From NCBI RefSeq assembly GCF_038397725.1, contig NZ_CP151634.1:1922001-1986000 (forward strand): a stretch of DNA of 64,000 nucleotides. Reading direction: 5' to 3'. Positions 31,158 to 39,118 of the stretch are shown in pieces (position 1 is the stretch's first letter; each line of letters opens with the position of its first letter). The stretch comes from Microbacterium sp. LWO13-1.2. Its GTDB lineage: Bacteria > Actinomycetota > Actinomycetes > Actinomycetales > Microbacteriaceae. The position numbers were made by a program, and so were the translations under genes. The notes under the pieces were generated by a model that saw nothing but the letters and a program-made list of their open reading frames with translations, was not told the origin of the DNA and made no database searches.

Positions 31158-31914
31158 CGCGTGGAGGCGATGCCGCGTCGGGCAGCGGGAACCGCCTGCG
31201 CAGCAGCATCCGCTGGACGAGCGTCCAGACGACCGTGACGGCGAGATAGAGGGCCGCGGCGAGCGGGACCAGCACGGCGAAGACGGCGGTCAGATAGTGC
31301 ATGGCCGCCACCACCCGCAGCATTCCCGGGGAGTTCAGCGGTGAGTCGTCGACCTGCGTCGGCCGGAACACTCGACGGGTGACTTCGGCCACGGCGATCA
31401 TGAGCGCGAGGAGGGTGCCCCACACGAGCATGGTCGCTGCGTCGGCGGAGCCGCCGAACACGACCGAGACGAAACTCGCGCCCAGCGGAGCGCCGAGCAG
31501 ATCGTGGGAGAGCAGCGCGTTCGGATGCCCGGCGATCTCGGGTCGCAGGAACAGGGTGTACAGGATGCCGATCACCGGCGCTTGGGCGAGCACGGGCAGC
31601 ATCCCGGCGAAAGGCGAGGTGTTCTCGCTGCGATACAGCGCCATGGTCTCGCGCTGCAGCCGTTCGGGGTTCTTCTTGTGCCGCCGCTGCAGTTCGCGCA
31701 GTCGGGGGGCGAGGCGCGAGCGGGTCTGCTCGGCCTTCGCCTGCGAGACCCCGACAGGGATGAGGAGTGCGCGCACCAGCAGGGTGACGAGAACGACGGC
31801 GCCGGCGGCGGCGATGCCGCCGAGGGCAGGCGTGAGAGCTGTGGAGAGGCCGGCGAGGGCGCCGTAGGCGGCGTTCAGGAGCGCGGCGAGGGGTGGAAAG
31901 GCAAAGGGGTCCAT
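31147..31914 (-). CDS. YidC/Oxa1 family membrane insertase homologue
   Basis: 255-residue membrane protein with the five-helix insertase core. Segment GAVVLVTLLVRALLIPVGVSQAKAEQTRSRLAPRL has the conserved Arg in helix 1 and the basic cytoplasmic hairpin LRELQRRHKKNPERLQRETMALYR, followed by SPFAGMLPVLAQAPVIGILYTLF. No N-terminal signal or periplasmic P1 domain is present, as in Gram-positive Oxa1-type members. It is not next to rnpA or rpmH, so it is a second, specialised copy. The last codons come from a palindromic repeat (RAGR then TGA). Pairs with the upstream DUF6412 gene, 66 bases away. Confidence 0.88.
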   Translation of the reverse strand: MDPFAFPPLAALLNAAYGALAGLSTALTPALGGIAAAGAVVLVTLLVRALLIPVGVSQAKAEQTRSRLAPRLRELQRRHKKNPERLQRETMALYRSENTSPFAGMLPVLAQAPVIGILYTLFLRPEIAGHPNALLSHDLLGAPLGASFVSVVFGGSADAATMLVWGTLLALMIAVAEVTRRVFRPTQVDDSPLNSPGMLRVVAAMHYLTAVFAVLVPLAAALYLAVTVVWTLVQRMLLRRRFPLPDAASPPRAGR

Positions 31915-31980
31915 GAGGGTCCGTTCGTGGCATCGGGAAGGGTCGGCCGAGGCCGCGTTTCCCGAGCCAGGAAGGACGGG

Positions 31981-32253
31981 TTACGCGGCGGGCACGACTC
32001 CCGGCGCACGAGGACGCGGATGACCAGCGGCATCCGGATCGCTCTGGGTGAGGAGGGTTCCGATATCGATCGCGCGACGCGGATGGGGCGAACCGCCGCC
32101 TCCGGTGGGAAGTGCGCTGAGCGTGATGGCGAGGGCGAGAACGGCGACCGCGACGACGGCGATGGCGAGCCCGAGGGCGGTTGCATCCGGCGTGGAGACG
32201 AGGCCGAGCGCAGTGAGGACGATGCTCAGCATCTGCCCGAACCATTCGCCCAT
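31981..32253 (-). CDS. DUF6412-like small membrane protein
   Basis: 90-residue protein with two hydrophobic segments (WFGQMLSIVLTALGLV and TALGLAIAVVAVAVLALAITL) and a soluble Pro/Arg-rich tail with the conserved-looking RRAIDIGTLLTQSDPDAAGHPRPRAPG. This family is repeatedly found directly upstream of the second YidC-like gene in Microbacteriaceae, so a helper role in membrane insertion is plausible but unproven. ATG 32253 has AAGGGAG 8 bases upstream. The preceding 149 bases contain TAGCAT at 32330, but on the AraC side. Confidence 0.7.
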   Translation of the reverse strand: MGEWFGQMLSIVLTALGLVSTPDATALGLAIAVVAVAVLALAITLSALPTGGGGSPHPRRAIDIGTLLTQSDPDAAGHPRPRAPGVVPAA

Positions 32254-32402
32254 GTGTGCGCTCCCTTCGCTGCGAGGGTAGCACTCGTGGTCGAGTCGTC
32301 GGCCGAGAACCCGGTCGCGGAAGCCAGCTAGCATCGCGGGGACGGCACTCTCGGCGACTCTGCGTCGCGACGGCGGGGCAAGCCGACTTCCTGGAGCACG
32401 CA

Positions 32403-33245
32403 ATGATCACTTACCGGCAGGATGACTGGGCCGCGAGCCCTTCGCATCCGTCGACCGTGACCGGACCGTACCTGATGGGTACCGGGGTCGTCACAGGTGA
32501 AGACACCGGCACCCGACCGCTCTCGCCTCCGCATTCGCACGAGGATGCGATGCTCGCCTGGTGCTACCGCGGCACGGTGTGGGTGCACCTGCAGGATGCG
32601 ATGTGGCGCCTCGCGCCGGGGCAGGGAGTGTGGATCCCCGCGCACACCCCGCACACGGCCCACCACGAATCCGACTCGACCGGCTGCTACACCTACATCC
32701 CCGACTCGTCGCTGATCGCCCCGATCGACGACGTCACGCGGGTCCTCGTGCCGCGCGCGGTGCAGGAGATGCTCCTCCACCTGGGCATCAACGACATGCC
32801 GACCGACCTGCGTGTGCGCATCCAATCGGTGCTCATCGAGATGCTGCAGCAACCCCTGCCGGAGGCCGCGACCGAATGGGGTGAGGTGCCGATGCCCGCC
32901 GACGAACGGGTCGCTCCGCTCGTGCAGGCGGTGCTCGCGGACCCCGGCGATCCGCTCAGCACCCAGGACCTCTTCTTGGCGCACGGGCTGCACGAACGAA
33001 CCGTTCTGCGCATCTTCCAGAACGACGTGGGCATGAGCTTCGGGCGGTGGCGCACCGGCGTACGGATGACCCTCGGAGCGCGACTGATCGTCGCCGGTAC
33101 GCCGATCGGGGCGGCGGCGCACCGCTGCGGCTACGCGACGACGAGCGCCTTCTCCGCGGCATTCAAGCAACGGTTCGGTCTCACGCCGCGGCAGTACGTC
33201 GCGCGTGTGCAGGCCGATGCCGCTCACCAGACGTACTGGCGGTGA
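32403..33245 (+). CDS. AraC family transcriptional regulator with cupin domain
   Basis: 280-residue regulator. Residues 20-120 form a cupin (PPHSHEDAMLAWCYRGTVWVHL, then GVWIPAHTPHTAHH) and residues about 180-270 hold the two AraC helix-turn-helix motifs (LSTQDLFLAHGLHERTVLRIFQNDVGMSFGRW and GAAAHRCGYATTSAFSAAFKQRFGLTPRQY). It precedes the siderophore transport operon in the same direction, and a direct repeat with 21-base period lies between them, so it probably activates that operon. ATG 32403 has GGAG 8 bases upstream. Regulators of this kind often bind the siderophore as inducer; not shown here. Confidence 0.9.
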   Translation: MITYRQDDWAASPSHPSTVTGPYLMGTGVVTGEDTGTRPLSPPHSHEDAMLAWCYRGTVWVHLQDAMWRLAPGQGVWIPAHTPHTAHHESDSTGCYTYIPDSSLIAPIDDVTRVLVPRAVQEMLLHLGINDMPTDLRVRIQSVLIEMLQQPLPEAATEWGEVPMPADERVAPLVQAVLADPGDPLSTQDLFLAHGLHERTVLRIFQNDVGMSFGRWRTGVRMTLGARLIVAGTPIGAAAHRCGYATTSAFSAAFKQRFGLTPRQYVARVQADAAHQTYWR

Positions 33246-33280
33246 CGTCGAGCCGGTCCGGTTCACGACAGTTGTCGGTT

Positions 33281-33310
33281 CTTCGACACAAGTCGTCGAT
33301 CCTTCGACAC
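33281..33310 (+). promoter_or_regulatory. Direct repeat CTTCGACAC with 21-base period
   Basis: CTTCGACAC at 33281-33289 and 33302-33310. The 21-base spacing is two helical turns, the form expected for AraC-type sites. It lies 34 bases upstream of the iron box. Confidence 0.5.
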
Positions 33311-33343
33311 TGAGCACCGCATCCGCGTTCTACCATCGAATAG

Positions 33344-33362
33344 TTAGGACATGCTTACCTAA
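33344..33362. promoter_or_regulatory. Iron box (DtxR/IdeR-type operator)
   Basis: TTAGGACATGCTTACCTAA is a 19-base imperfect palindrome matching the IdeR/DtxR consensus TTAGGTTAGSCTAACCTAA at the outer positions. It stands 52 bases before the siderophore-binding lipoprotein gene, where iron-loaded repressor would block transcription. Confidence 0.8.
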
Positions 33363-33413
33363 CTTCTCGCTGCGTTGACGCGGCACACCCCCTCCCCATC
33401 CCGAAGGAGAATC

Positions 33414-34475
33414 ATGACGCACACTCTTGCGCGCCCGAAGATCCGGCGAGGTGCCGCGCTCGTCGCCGCAGCCGTCGCCGCAGCCCTCACCCTCGCGGGG
33501 TGCTCGGCACCGGAGGAGAACTCCGGATCCGCAGCTGCCGCCACGGACGGTGTGGTCATCGAGCACGCCCACGGTGAGACGGTGATCCCCGAGAAGCCCA
33601 CGCGTATCGTCGCCCTCGGCTGGATGACTCCGGATATCGTCGCCGCTCTCGGAACCAACCCGGTCGGCATCGAAGAGGTGTGGGGTGCTGACGAGAGCGG
33701 CTATCAGCCGTGGTTCGAGGACTTCGTCACCGAGGAGTACGGCGACACTCCAGAGATCATCCCCTTCGTCGAGGACGGCCCGAACTACGAGGCGATCAAG
33801 GAGCTCAAGCCCGACCTCATCCTGAGCCTCTACTCGGGAGTCACCGACATCGAGTACGACCGGCTGAGCGAGATCGCCCCGACCATCCCTTACATCGAGG
33901 GACCCTGGAACCCGGGCACCTGGGAAGGCATGACGCGCACCATCGGCGCGGCGATGTCCGAGGACGCCAAGGCCGAGGAGCTGATCGGCGAGACCGAGGA
34001 CCTCATCACCTCGCTCGCCGACGAGCACCCCGAGTTCGACGACAAGACGTTCGTCTGGGGTCTGACCCTGAACGAGGGCGGCACCGATCTCGGCGTCTAC
34101 CTCGAGTACGACCCGCGCGTGCGCATCACCGAAGCGCTCGGGTTCACCTCGACTTCGGCGATGGACAGCTTTCTCGCCAGCGCCGAGGGCGACAACTGGT
34201 ACACGGGCGTGAGCCTCGAGAAGCTCTACGACGTCCCGGCCGATCTGTTCGCCGCCTGGGGCGGCAGCGCCGCTGAGGGCACGTACACGGTGGAGAACAA
34301 GGTCGTGTCGCGCTGGGACCCGATCGCCAACGGTTCGTACGTCATCTACGCGGACGACGCCGAGGCCTCGGCGATCAGCGCACCGACTGTGCTCTCGCTG
34401 CAGTACATCCTGCCGAAGTACGTCGACGACCTCGCCGCCGCGCTGCAGGGCAAGCCGACCATCGCGGGGAAGTGA
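33414..34475 (+). CDS. Iron-siderophore ABC transporter substrate-binding lipoprotein
   Basis: 353-residue receptor of the FecB/FhuD class. Signal peptide with lipobox LTLAGCSAP (Cys about 30). The N-lobe starts VVIEHAHGETVIPEKPTRIVALGWMTPDIVAALG, the family signature, and the C-lobe is joined by a long helix as in class III binding proteins. ATG 33414 has AAGGAG 6 bases upstream. First gene of the import operon; iron box and AraC-type repeats lie upstream. The next gene starts on its stop (GTGA). Confidence 0.93.
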   Translation: MTHTLARPKIRRGAALVAAAVAAALTLAGCSAPEENSGSAAAATDGVVIEHAHGETVIPEKPTRIVALGWMTPDIVAALGTNPVGIEEVWGADESGYQPWFEDFVTEEYGDTPEIIPFVEDGPNYEAIKELKPDLILSLYSGVTDIEYDRLSEIAPTIPYIEGPWNPGTWEGMTRTIGAAMSEDAKAEELIGETEDLITSLADEHPEFDDKTFVWGLTLNEGGTDLGVYLEYDPRVRITEALGFTSTSAMDSFLASAEGDNWYTGVSLEKLYDVPADLFAAWGGSAAEGTYTVENKVVSRWDPIANGSYVIYADDAEASAISAPTVLSLQYILPKYVDDLAAALQGKPTIAGK

Positions 34476-35581
34476 CCTCGGCGATGCTCCGGCCGGCTTC
34501 TCCCCGGACCCCGCTGGCGGCAGAAGACGGCACCGATGTCTCGAACACGGGTGCGGGGAGTCGTGCAGACGGCTCCCCGCACCGCAATGGGACCCTCATC
34601 ACAGGTCTCGTGATCTCGGCGGTGGTGCTGGTGGTCGCCGCCGTCGCCTCGCTCGCGGTCGGCAACCGCGCGATCGATCCGGTGACCGTACTGCAGTCTC
34701 TATTCGCCTACGACGACGACAACCCCCTGCACCTGATGGTCACGGAGCTTCGGGTGCCCCGCACGCTCCTCGGTATCGCGGTGGGGGCCGCGCTGGCCGT
34801 CTGCGGCGGGCTGATCCAGGCCTTCACGCGCAACCCGCTGGCCGACCCCGGCATCCTCGGTGTGAACGCCGGAGCATCGTTCGCCGTCACGTTCGCGATC
34901 GGCGTGCTCGGTCTGACCGCCCCGGGCGCATATGTGCCCTTCGCGCTTCTCGGAGCACTCGTCCTCACTCTGCTCGTCTACGTTCTGGGCTCGTTCGGGG
35001 CGTCGGGCGCCACGCCCATGAAGCTGACGCTCGCCGGAGTCGCTCTGGGCGCAGCCTGCACGGGCTTCACGACCGCGATCGTGCTGCGCGACCACAGCAC
35101 CCTTCAGGTCATGCGCTTCTGGGGGGTCGGCTCGATCGGTGGACGCACCCTCGACCAGCTCACCTGGGCGGTTCCCCTGATCGTGATCGGCCTGCTGATC
35201 GGGCTCCTGTGCGCACGTTCGCTGAATGCTCTGGCACTGGGCGATGACCTGGCGCAGGCGCTCGGAGCGCGCGTGCGCGTGACCCGGGTGATGGTGATCA
35301 TCGCCGTCACCCTGCTGGCGGGAACGAGCGTCGCCGCCGCCGGACCCATCGCGTTCGTGGGGCTGATGATCCCGCACATCGTCCGCTGGTTCACCGGTCC
35401 GGACCAGCGCTGGGTGCTGAGCTACTCGATGATCATCGGTCCGGCCTTCCTGCTGTTCGCCGACATCCTCGGCCGCATCGTGCTTCCCAGTGGTGAGCTC
35501 CGCGTCGGTATCGTCACCGCACTCCTGGGGGCGCCGATCCTGATCATCCTCGTGCGCCGCAAGAGGGTGAGCGGACTGTGA
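34472..35581 (+). CDS. FecCD family siderophore ABC permease, first subunit
   Basis: 369-residue permease with about nine or ten helices. Signatures LRVPRTLLGIAVGAALAVCGGLIQAFTRNPLADPGILGVNAGA and GPIAFVGLMIPHIVRWF are FecCD hallmarks. It carries an unusually long hydrophilic N-terminus of about 45 residues (PASPRTPLAAEDGTDVSN...) before helix 1. GTG 34472 overlaps the lipoprotein stop. Forms the translocation pore with the next gene product. Confidence 0.93.
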   Translation: MTSAMLRPASPRTPLAAEDGTDVSNTGAGSRADGSPHRNGTLITGLVISAVVLVVAAVASLAVGNRAIDPVTVLQSLFAYDDDNPLHLMVTELRVPRTLLGIAVGAALAVCGGLIQAFTRNPLADPGILGVNAGASFAVTFAIGVLGLTAPGAYVPFALLGALVLTLLVYVLGSFGASGATPMKLTLAGVALGAACTGFTTAIVLRDHSTLQVMRFWGVGSIGGRTLDQLTWAVPLIVIGLLIGLLCARSLNALALGDDLAQALGARVRVTRVMVIIAVTLLAGTSVAAAGPIAFVGLMIPHIVRWFTGPDQRWVLSYSMIIGPAFLLFADILGRIVLPSGELRVGIVTALLGAPILIILVRRKRVSGL

Positions 35582-36681
35582 GCACCGATCAGAAGTCCGT
35601 CGCCCCGCGGGGCGCAGCAGCACAGCACACCGCATCCGCGCCGGTCGCCCGCGGACGTCGCCTGATCCGGATCGAGACCCCGCGTATCGCCGCACTCATC
35701 CCGGTGCGTTCGGTCATCGTGTGTGCCGCACTCGTCGTCGTGATCGTCCTGGCGGGCCTGGCCTCGATGACCATCGGTGCGTACGAGGTGGACTTCGGCT
35801 CGGTCGTCCGGGCGATCGCGGACCCGGCATCCGATCCGGACATCCGGCAGGTGGTGTTCGAATGGCGACTCCCGCGCGTGCTGTTCGCGGTGCTGTGCGG
35901 GGCGGCGCTCGCTCTCGCCGGCGGTATCTTCCAGTCCCTCACCCGCAACCCGCTCGGGTCTCCGGACATCATCGGCTTCGGGATCGGCGCCCAGTTCGGC
36001 GTGACGCTCGTGATGATCGTCCTCGAGCTGAACACGTACATGTTCAAGGCGGCGGGCGCGCTCGTCGGGGGTCTCGCCACCGCACTGGTCGTCTACGTCC
36101 TTGCGAGCAAGAACACGATGTCGTCGTTTCGTCTGATCATCGTCGGCATCGGCGTCTCGGCGGGGCTCGGATCCCTCACCTCCTGGATCCTCATCTCGGT
36201 CAGTGTGGAGAAGGCCATGATGGCGGCGACCTGGGGCGCAGGCTCTCTCGCCTCGCTCGGCTTCGACCAGCTCATCCCCGCGGCGATCGTGTTCGCGATC
36301 GTGACCGTTCTCTCCCTCCCTCTCCATCGAACGCTCCCGGTGCTGGAGATGGGCGATGACGCGGCGACCGCGCTGGGCGTCAGCCCTGGGCGCACCCGTC
36401 TCGCGGCGATGGTGTTCGGCGTCGCTCTGGTCGCCCTCGTCACCGCGGCAGCGGGACCCATCTCGTTCATCGCGCTCGCGGCTCCGCAGATCTCGCAGCG
36501 TCTCACCCGTTCGAACACTCCGATGGGCACACTTCCGGTGATGCTCACCGGCGCCGCCCTCGTGGTGGTGTCGGACGCCGTCGCCCAACTCATCGCCGTG
36601 CCGGTGGGCGTCGTGACGGTCTCGATCGGCGGCGTCTATCTCGCCTGGCTGCTGGCCGCCCAGTTCACGCGCCGCACCTGA
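35578..36681 (+). CDS. FecCD family siderophore ABC permease, second subunit
   Basis: 367-residue partner of the preceding permease. WRLPRVLFAVLCGAALALAGGIFQSLTRNPLGSPDIIGFGIGAQFG and GPISFIALAAPQISQRL are the matching motifs. GTG 35578 overlaps the upstream stop by 4 bases. A basic N-terminal tail (APVARGRRLIRIETPR) precedes the first helix. Followed by the ATPase after 11 bases. Confidence 0.93.
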   Translation: MSTDQKSVAPRGAAAQHTASAPVARGRRLIRIETPRIAALIPVRSVIVCAALVVVIVLAGLASMTIGAYEVDFGSVVRAIADPASDPDIRQVVFEWRLPRVLFAVLCGAALALAGGIFQSLTRNPLGSPDIIGFGIGAQFGVTLVMIVLELNTYMFKAAGALVGGLATALVVYVLASKNTMSSFRLIIVGIGVSAGLGSLTSWILISVSVEKAMMAATWGAGSLASLGFDQLIPAAIVFAIVTVLSLPLHRTLPVLEMGDDAATALGVSPGRTRLAAMVFGVALVALVTAAAGPISFIALAAPQISQRLTRSNTPMGTLPVMLTGAALVVVSDAVAQLIAVPVGVVTVSIGGVYLAWLLAAQFTRRT

Positions 36682-36692
36682 AAGGAACACCC

Positions 36693-37481
36693 TTGACCGC
36701 TTCGCTGCTGGCCCGCGACATCACACTCGGGTACGGAGACATCCCCATCGTCTCCGCGCTGTCGCTGCAGGTTCCCGATGACTCGTTCACGATCATCATC
36801 GGACCCAATGCGTGCGGCAAGTCGACGCTCCTGCGCGGGTTCGCCCGCCTGCTGCGCCCGACCACCGGCGCGGTGTACCTCGAGGGCGACGAACTGCGCT
36901 CCCTCCGGCCGAAGGAAGCCGCGCGCAAGCTCGGGCTTCTGCCCCAGTCATCCATTGCACCGGACGGCATCACGGTCGCCGACCTCGTGGGCCGGGGGCG
37001 TTTCCCCCACCAGAGCGCGATGCGCACATGGAGCAGCGCCGACGAACGTGCGGTGTCCGAAGCGATGGCGGCGACCGGGGTCACCGACCTGTCGCGCCGA
37101 CTCGTGGACGAGCTCTCCGGAGGGCAGCGGCAGCGCGTCTGGGTGGCGATGGCCCTCGCTCAGCAGACGAAGCACCTGCTGCTGGACGAACCGACGACCT
37201 TCCTCGACATCGCGCACCAGATCGACCTGATGGAACTGTTCGCCGATCTGCACCGCAACGGCACCACTCTGGTCGCCGTGCTGCACGATCTCAACCACGC
37301 CGCGCGCTACGCGACCCACCTCGTGGCGATGCGCGACGGGGCCATCGTGGCGCAAGGCGATCCTCGTGAGATCATCACCGCCGAGCTCGTCGAGGCCGTG
37401 TACGACCTTCCGTGCATGGTGATCACGGACCCCGTCTCGGGAACACCGCTCGTGCTCCCGCTCGGTCGGCGGACGTCGTGA
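36693..37481 (+). CDS. Iron-siderophore ABC transporter ATPase (FepC type)
   Basis: 262-residue ATPase. Walker A GPNACGKSTL, Q-loop in LLPQSS, signature ELSGGQRQR, Walker B HLLLDEPT and H-loop VLHDLNH are intact. The start is TTG at 36693, with AAAGGA 7 bases upstream and no better codon nearby, giving MTASLLARDITLGYG. Rare start codon may lower expression relative to the permeases. The last codons overlap the GTG of the exporter-fold ABC gene. Confidence 0.92.
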   Translation: MTASLLARDITLGYGDIPIVSALSLQVPDDSFTIIIGPNACGKSTLLRGFARLLRPTTGAVYLEGDELRSLRPKEAARKLGLLPQSSIAPDGITVADLVGRGRFPHQSAMRTWSSADERAVSEAMAATGVTDLSRRLVDELSGGQRQRVWVAMALAQQTKHLLLDEPTTFLDIAHQIDLMELFADLHRNGTTLVAVLHDLNHAARYATHLVAMRDGAIVAQGDPREIITAELVEAVYDLPCMVITDPVSGTPLVLPLGRRTS

Positions 37482-39118
37482 CGAGCACACCACGGCGCCT
37501 CTTCGGCATCGCGCTGTCCGCCGAAGGACGCGGGGTCGCTCTCGCCGCTGCGACGGCGCTCCTCGTCGTGCACACGCTGGCCGAAGCCGCGATCCCCGTC
37601 ATCATCGGCGCGACGATCGATCGCGCGGTGCTCCCTGCTGACCCGATCGCGCTCGGGATCTGGGTCGGCGTGCTGGTCGGCACCTTTCTCGTGCTGACCG
37701 TGAGCTACCAGTCCGCATCCCGCCTCATGGTGACGATCTACGGACACGGCGAGCAGGCGCTGCGCCACCTCGCGCTCTCCCGGATGCTCCGGCCCCGGCT
37801 CTCCCGTCGCACCGTGACCGCGGGTGAGGCATTGACCTTCGTCACCTCCGATACCTACCGGGTGGCCGGCGTCGCCTGGTCAGTCGCGCAGCAGTGCGCC
37901 GCGATCGCTGCGATCATCGGCGCGGGGCTGGCCATGCTGGTGATCTCGCCGGCTGCGACGATCGTCGTGTTCGGCTCGACCATCGCGATGATGCTCGTCA
38001 TGCGCGTCGTCTCGCGGCCCCTCGAGAACCGCGGTCTGGTCGAGCAGCGGGCGGCAACCGAGGCGGGGGCGGTCGCCGCCGACTTCATGAGCGGATTCCG
38101 GGTGCTGGTGGGCATCGGTGCCCGTGAAGAGGCCGTGCGGCGTTATGTCGCGGCAAGTGACGTCTCCCGTCGCGCCGCAACGGCCGCGGGCCGATCGCTC
38201 GCCGCATACGAGGCGGTGAGCGCGACCCTCGCAGCCGTGGCCACGACCGCTCTGGCCGGCATCTCGGCATGGTTCGCCGCGGAGGGCAGGATCAGCATCG
38301 GCGAGTTGGTGACCGTGCTCGGACTCGCTCAGTTCATCAGCGGCTACCTCGCCTATGCCGGGTCGTTCCCCTCGAACTGGATCCACAAGCTCGCCTCGGC
38401 GAAGAGGCTCGCCGAGGTCATCGACGCCGAGGATCTCCTCGAGGTGCCATCGGAGCCGGAGCGCTCCACGACTCCGCCGAATGGCGCGGTGCTGGCCTTC
38501 CGCACGGGTTCCGCGGATTCGCCGCTCGTGGAGGTGCGCGAGGGTGAGCTTCTCGGTATCCGCCCCGCGGACAGCGACGCGTCCCGAGCCCTCTCCCGTC
38601 TCCTCGGCCTGCGCACGCGCGCGGATCCGGGCAGTGTCTCGCTCGTCGTCGACGGGGAGTTCAGGGACGTGTCCGATCTGGATCCGGTGGACTACCGTCG
38701 CCGCGTCGTCGCCCCGCCGCACGTGCAGACGATCATGAGCGGCACGCTGCGCGAAGCGGTGCGGGGACGCTCGATGGCGGATCTCCCACGTCCCGCCGTC
38801 ATCCAGATGGCGGCTCTGCACGAGACCGTCGCGGAGATCGGCGGCTGGGACGCGCAGGTCGGCGAGGCCGGAAGGCGATTGTCCGGCGGACAGCGGCAGC
38901 GCATCGGGATCGCTCGCGCCCTGCACGCGGACGCCGATGTGCTCGTGCTCGACGAGCCGACCTCGGCCGTCGATGCCATCACCGAGGCACACATCGCCCG
39001 CGCGCTCTCGGCGCACAGCTCGACCGTCGTCGTGATCACGACCTCTCCTGTGCTGCTCGGCATGTGCGATCGGGTCGTCGAACTCTTCGCCGAAGGATCG
39101 GACGCTCGAGATGAGTAG
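37478..39118 (+). CDS. ABC transporter half with degenerate Walker A (siderophore locus)
   Basis: 546-residue exporter-fold half transporter: six helices (about 10-290) and a nucleotide-binding domain. The P-loop is lost: the stretch LVEVREGELLGIRPADSDASRALSRLLG stands where GxxGxGKS should be. The Q-loop (APPHV) and H-loop (VITTSPVLL) are also degraded, whereas the signature LSGGQRQR and the Walker B VLVLDEPT are intact. Hence this subunit can offer its signature to its partner but probably cannot bind ATP itself. GTG 37478 overlaps the upstream stop; 8 bases overlap the partner gene. Position between FepC and a siderophore-interacting reductase recalls IrtAB or YbtPQ, exporter-fold importers. 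Confidence 0.88.
   Translation: MTSTPRRLFGIALSAEGRGVALAAATALLVVHTLAEAAIPVIIGATIDRAVLPADPIALGIWVGVLVGTFLVLTVSYQSASRLMVTIYGHGEQALRHLALSRMLRPRLSRRTVTAGEALTFVTSDTYRVAGVAWSVAQQCAAIAAIIGAGLAMLVISPAATIVVFGSTIAMMLVMRVVSRPLENRGLVEQRAATEAGAVAADFMSGFRVLVGIGAREEAVRRYVAASDVSRRAATAAGRSLAAYEAVSATLAAVATTALAGISAWFAAEGRISIGELVTVLGLAQFISGYLAYAGSFPSNWIHKLASAKRLAEVIDAEDLLEVPSEPERSTTPPNGAVLAFRTGSADSPLVEVREGELLGIRPADSDASRALSRLLGLRTRADPGSVSLVVDGEFRDVSDLDPVDYRRRVVAPPHVQTIMSGTLREAVRGRSMADLPRPAVIQMAALHETVAEIGGWDAQVGEAGRRLSGGQRQRIGIARALHADADVLVLDEPTSAVDAITEAHIARALSAHSSTVVVITTSPVLLGMCDRVVELFAEGSDARDE

Noticed and set aside
30161..32410. A 749-residue minus-strand open reading across the EamA and YidC genes
   Set aside because: Composition is Arg/Gly/Asp rich with no motif, and two well-supported genes occupy the same DNA in other frames.
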